A DNA stretch of 7,308 nucleotides from a bacterium UBP9_UBA1432 (GTDB lineage: Bacteria > Vulcanimicrobiota > Xenobia > Xenobiales > Xenobiaceae): assembly GCA_002329445.1 (NCBI GenBank), contig DCTU01000408.1:2274-9581 (forward strand). The letters are read 5' to 3'. The first letter of the stretch is position 1; each line of letters opens with the position of its first letter. Below, one piece after another: positions 4,822-7,308 of this stretch. The translations under genes were made by a program, and so were the position numbers. Under the pieces are notes generated by a model. It made no database searches. It saw only the letters and a program-made list of their open reading frames with translations, and was not told where the DNA came from.

Positions 4822-6399
4822 GGTGGAGAATCCGCCGAAGGGGTGGAGGTGACACGGGGGTTCTCTCCCGCGCATTCGGGCTCCTTCCCCTTGCCCTTCT
4901 GGCAGGCTCTGCTGTTGGCTGCCGCGACCGCTCTGCTCCTGACCCTCCCCTTCCCTCACGTCCGCCTGCACTCCCTGGCCTGGCTGGCCCTGATCCCCTT
5001 CCTGCTGGCCTGCCGGGGGCAGGGCGTGCTTCGAGGCACCGTCCTGGGTCTGGTCCTGGGGATCGGCTTCCAGGCTGCGCTGTTGAGCTGGGCCCTGTTC
5101 TTCGGGCCTCTGGCCCTGGTGGGTCTGGTCCTGTTCAAGAGCGTCGCCCCGGCGCTCCTGGGCGCCGTCCTGGGACTGCGACGGCCTGGCGGGGCCGTGG
5201 GGGACGCCTTCTTTGCAGCCTCTGCCTGGGTGGCCATGGAGTTCTTGCAGACGCTGGGCCCGTTGGGCATCACCTGGGGTATGCTGGGGCAGACCCAGGC
5301 TCGGGTTCCGGTGTTGATCCAGGTGGGGGCGCTGGTCGGGCCCTGGGGGTTGAGCTTCGTCCTGGCCTTGACCAACGCGGCCGTGGCGGGGTGGGTCGTG
5401 CGCTGGCGGGCCTCGGGCCTGCGGGAAGGGACCCGTCGGGCCGGCCCGGCCTTGGCCTGGGCGGCCGGGCTCTGCGGTCTGGTGCTGCTCTTCGGGGCCT
5501 GGCGCCTGGCGCATCCCCCGGCCCCCGTCGGGCCGCCGCTGGCCTGGGGCGTGGTGCAGGTCTCGATGCCCCAGGATGTCAAGTGGGATCCCGCCTTTCA
5601 GGCCGAGACCATGGAGCGATTGGAGAGCCTGACCAGGCAGGCTGCTGGTCAGGGAGCGCAGGTGGTGGTCTGGCCGGAGACCTCGATTCCCTATCGGGGA
5701 TTCCTCCAGACGCCGGGCCTCATGACCCGGGTCTCTCGTCTGGCCCGCGACCTGGGAGTGTGGCTGCTGGTCGGCTCGATCGAGTCGGCGGGCCATCAGG
5801 CGACCTCGAATACGGCCAGCCTCTTCAGCCCCCAGGGGCGTCTGGCGGGGCGCCACGACAAGCACCGCCTGGTCCCCTTCGGCGAGTTCCTCCCGTGGAA
5901 GCGCTACCTGCCCCCGCTCCCTCAGTTGGATCTGGTCATGAACTATCTGCCGGGGCCTCGGCCCCATCCGCTGGACCTGGGCGGCACTCCCGTGGGCGTG
6001 CTGATCTGCTATGAGTCCATGGTCAGCCACCTGCCGGCCGACCTGGTCGCTCAGGGAGCCCGCTTCCTGGTCGTGCCCACCAACGACGCCTGGTTCGGTG
6101 AGACCTCGGCTGCGGCCCACCACTTCGACATGGCGATCCTGCGCGCCGTGGAGACGGGGCGCCCGACCATCCAGGCCGGGAATACCGGGATCTCGGGCTT
6201 CGTCTCGGCGACCGGGGAGGTCCTCTCCGAGACTCGGCTGATGGAACGAGGCGTCCGGGTGGCTCTCCTGGCACCGGTCTCGGAAGAGACGCTCTACACC
6301 CGTGTCGGCGACCTCCTGGCATGGGCCTGCGCGGGCTGGGTTCTGCTGGCTGGACTGGCAAGCCTCTCGCCCCGCAGCGGAGAGGGCCAGCCCGCCTGA
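4810..6399 (+). CDS. lnt: Apolipoprotein N-acyltransferase Lnt
   Basis: 529 residues, close to the 512 of the E. coli enzyme. Lnt is an inner-membrane enzyme that adds the third acyl chain to the N-terminal Cys of lipoproteins, from phospholipid. Seen: about seven hydrophobic segments between residues 28 and 240, a nitrilase-fold periplasmic domain from about 244 (GVVQVSMPQDVKW) to 490, and a final membrane helix (LLAWACAGWVLLAGLASL). The nitrilase triad is complete: Glu290 in VVWPETS, Lys351 in HDKHRLVPFGEFLPW and Cys400 in LICYES. Glu359 and Glu402 also match conserved Lnt acids. HHFDMAILRAVETGRP and AGNTGISGF are typical. ATG 4810 has GAGG 9 nt upstream. A GTG at 4849 preceded by GGGGTGGAG is a credible alternative start that would remove the overlap with the lipoprotein gene. 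The frame stays open upstream to 4330, but only as antisense to that gene. Confidence 0.97.
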   Translation: MSVHGGESAEGVEVTRGFSPAHSGSFPLPFWQALLLAAATALLLTLPFPHVRLHSLAWLALIPFLLACRGQGVLRGTVLGLVLGIGFQAALLSWALFFGPLALVGLVLFKSVAPALLGAVLGLRRPGGAVGDAFFAASAWVAMEFLQTLGPLGITWGMLGQTQARVPVLIQVGALVGPWGLSFVLALTNAAVAGWVVRWRASGLREGTRRAGPALAWAAGLCGLVLLFGAWRLAHPPAPVGPPLAWGVVQVSMPQDVKWDPAFQAETMERLESLTRQAAGQGAQVVVWPETSIPYRGFLQTPGLMTRVSRLARDLGVWLLVGSIESAGHQATSNTASLFSPQGRLAGRHDKHRLVPFGEFLPWKRYLPPLPQLDLVMNYLPGPRPHPLDLGGTPVGVLICYESMVSHLPADLVAQGARFLVVPTNDAWFGETSAAAHHFDMAILRAVETGRPTIQAGNTGISGFVSATGEVLSETRLMERGVRVALLAPVSEETLYTRVGDLLAWACAGWVLLAGLASLSPRSGEGQPA

Positions 6400-6496
6400 C
6401 TCCACGGTCCCACGGTGGGCTCGCGGAGGAGATGGGGGGCGCTGCGAGAATCCCGGGGCGCCGGTCTCACCGACCGCAACCCCACTGGAGTGCAAC
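6400..6496 (+). promoter_or_regulatory. lnt-pheS gap with possible pheS leader hairpins
   Basis: 97 nt without a gene. Just after the lnt stop is an imperfect tandem repeat, TCCACGGT then CCCACGGT (6401-6416). Nearer pheS, CGGTC (6462-6466), TCACC, GACCG (6472-6476) form a 5-bp hairpin, which GGGG (6455-6458) and CCCC (6480-6483) could extend across a 3x3 internal loop. A competing pairing, GGCGC (6438-6442) with GCGCC (6458-6462), uses the same bases. The pheS Shine-Dalgarno GGAG (6487-6490) follows 4 nt after the stem. There is no T-run, no T-box core and no Phe-rich leader peptide, so a known PheS attenuator is not supported. No clear promoter is visible. Confidence 0.35.
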
Positions 6497-7308
6497 ATGT
6501 CCATCTTCGATGAACTCACCCGCCTCAAGGACGAGGTGGCGCGCGAGGTCCGCGGGGCTTCCAGCCTGGAAGCCCTGGAGGAGACCAAGATCCGGGTCTT
6601 CGGCCGCAAGGGTGGAGCCCTGACCACCATCCTGCGGGGCCTGGGCTCCCTCTCCGCAGACGAGCGCCCCGAGGTGGGCCGACAGGCCAACGAGATCAAG
6701 GAGCTCCTCGAAGGCCTCCTGGCCGAGCGCCAGGCCGAGCTGCGCGGCGAGGCCCTGGAAGGGCGACTGTTGGAGGAGCGGATCGACGTGACCCTCCCCG
6801 GGCGATGGGCTCCGCCTGGAAGGGTGCACCTGATCAACCAGGTGATCCGCCAGATCAAGGAGATCTTCCGAGGACTGGGCTTCGGCGTGGTCCAGGGCCC
6901 CGAGGTGGAGACGGACTTCTACAACTTCGAAGCCCTGAACATCCCGGCCGACCATCCCAGCCGGGAGATGTGGGACTCCTTCTTCCTCCGGGAGGGCCTG
7001 CTGCTGCGGACCCACACCTCTCCGGTCCAGGTCCGGGTCATGGAGACGACCGAGCCCCCGGTGCGGATCATCGTGCCGGGGAAGTGCTATCGCCGGGACG
7101 CGGTGGATGCCACCCACTTCTGGGAGTTCCACCAGGTGGAAGGCCTGCTGGTGGACGAGGGCGTCACCTTCGCCGACCTGAAGGGCACCCTGGAGGTCTT
7201 TGCCCGCGGTCTCTTCGGCAAGCGGCGTCGGGCCCGTTTCAACCCGTCGTACTTCCCCTTCACCGAACCCTCGGCTGAGGTGATGGTGGACTGCTTCCTG
7301 TGCGAGGG
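6497..7308 (+). CDS. pheS: Phenylalanine-tRNA ligase alpha subunit PheS (3' end cut by window edge)
   Basis: 270 complete codons from ATG 6497, with GGAG 6 nt upstream; roughly the last fifth is missing compared with the usual 340 or so residues. PheS forms the catalytic half of the alpha2-beta2 class II synthetase that charges tRNA-Phe. Seen: an N-terminal helical, coiled-coil-like arm (1-95) with the family motif FGRKGGALT (35-43), then LPGRWAPPGRVHLINQ (100-115), motif 1 region FRGLGFGVVQGPEVETDFYNF (124-144), LLRTHTSPVQVR (169-180), motif 2 YRRDAVDATHFWEFHQVEG (198-216), and FPFTEPSAEV (253-262), part of the Phe pocket. Two cysteines at 266 and 269 (CFLC) begin what may be a Cys-rich insertion. 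pheT would be expected next but lies outside the window. Only 97 nt separate it from lnt, so co-transcription is possible. Confidence 0.97.
   Translation, partial: MSIFDELTRLKDEVAREVRGASSLEALEETKIRVFGRKGGALTTILRGLGSLSADERPEVGRQANEIKELLEGLLAERQAELRGEALEGRLLEERIDVTLPGRWAPPGRVHLINQVIRQIKEIFRGLGFGVVQGPEVETDFYNFEALNIPADHPSREMWDSFFLREGLLLRTHTSPVQVRVMETTEPPVRIIVPGKCYRRDAVDATHFWEFHQVEGLLVDEGVTFADLKGTLEVFARGLFGKRRRARFNPSYFPFTEPSAEVMVDCFLCE

Noticed and set aside
6400..6496. T-box or Phe leader-peptide attenuator before pheS
   Set aside because: No T-box core, no Phe-rich small ORF and no U-tract terminator are present.
4822..6858. Upstream extension of the lipoprotein frame to a 927-residue minus-strand ORF covering all of lnt
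   Set aside because: The extra residues are low-complexity Gln/Pro/Arg/Gly sequence antisense to a clear Lnt, and a signal peptide with lipobox begins only at ATG 4821. Long antisense frames are normal in G+C-rich DNA.

Overview
This is a G+C-rich window in which genes fill almost all the sequence. It comes from a bacterium with an outer membrane: it encodes an LptD-type lipopolysaccharide (LPS) assembly protein, a lipoprotein with a clean lipobox, and apolipoprotein N-acyltransferase (Lnt). I cannot place it in a phylum from sequence alone. The order lipoprotein-lptD-nadD-rsfS-protease, divergent from lnt-pheS, is not one I associate with a model proteobacterium. No mobile element, tRNA, rRNA or CRISPR array is visible.

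Minus strand, read right to left from about 4821 to 1: an unrecognised outer-membrane-type lipoprotein (4075-4821), lptD (1962-4013), nadD (1255-1887), rsfS (805-1194), and the 5' two-thirds or so of a membrane-anchored HtrA/trypsin-like serine protease (734 to the left edge). The four gaps are all short (61, 74, 60 and 70 nt) and none holds a convincing U-tract terminator, so the five genes look like one operon. Plus strand: lnt (4810-6399), a 97-nt gap, then pheS (6497 to the right edge, C-terminus missing).

Three functional themes meet here. Envelope assembly: LptD inserts LPS into the outer membrane, Lnt completes lipoprotein acylation (and would act on the lipoprotein encoded next door), and the protease may police the periplasm. 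Core metabolism: NadD makes the NAD precursor. Translation: RsfS silences ribosomes and PheS charges tRNA-Phe.

The most unusual signal is not a gene. Each of the four internal junctions of the minus-strand operon carries an inverted repeat placed exactly on or beside the ribosome binding site of the next gene. At rsfS the Shine-Dalgarno (SD) sequence is buried in a perfect 7-bp stem. At the protease it straddles the loop of a perfect 7-bp stem, inside a 7-codon upstream ORF that ends ATGA on the protease start. At lptD the ribosome binding site pairs with sequence beginning at the stop codon of the upstream lipoprotein gene. At nadD a hairpin sits between a distant SD and the start codon and would restore normal spacing. 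This suggests translational coupling or structural control along the operon. The lipoprotein and lnt genes are also head-to-head with start regions that overlap by 12 bp. All structures were found by eye and no folding energies were computed.
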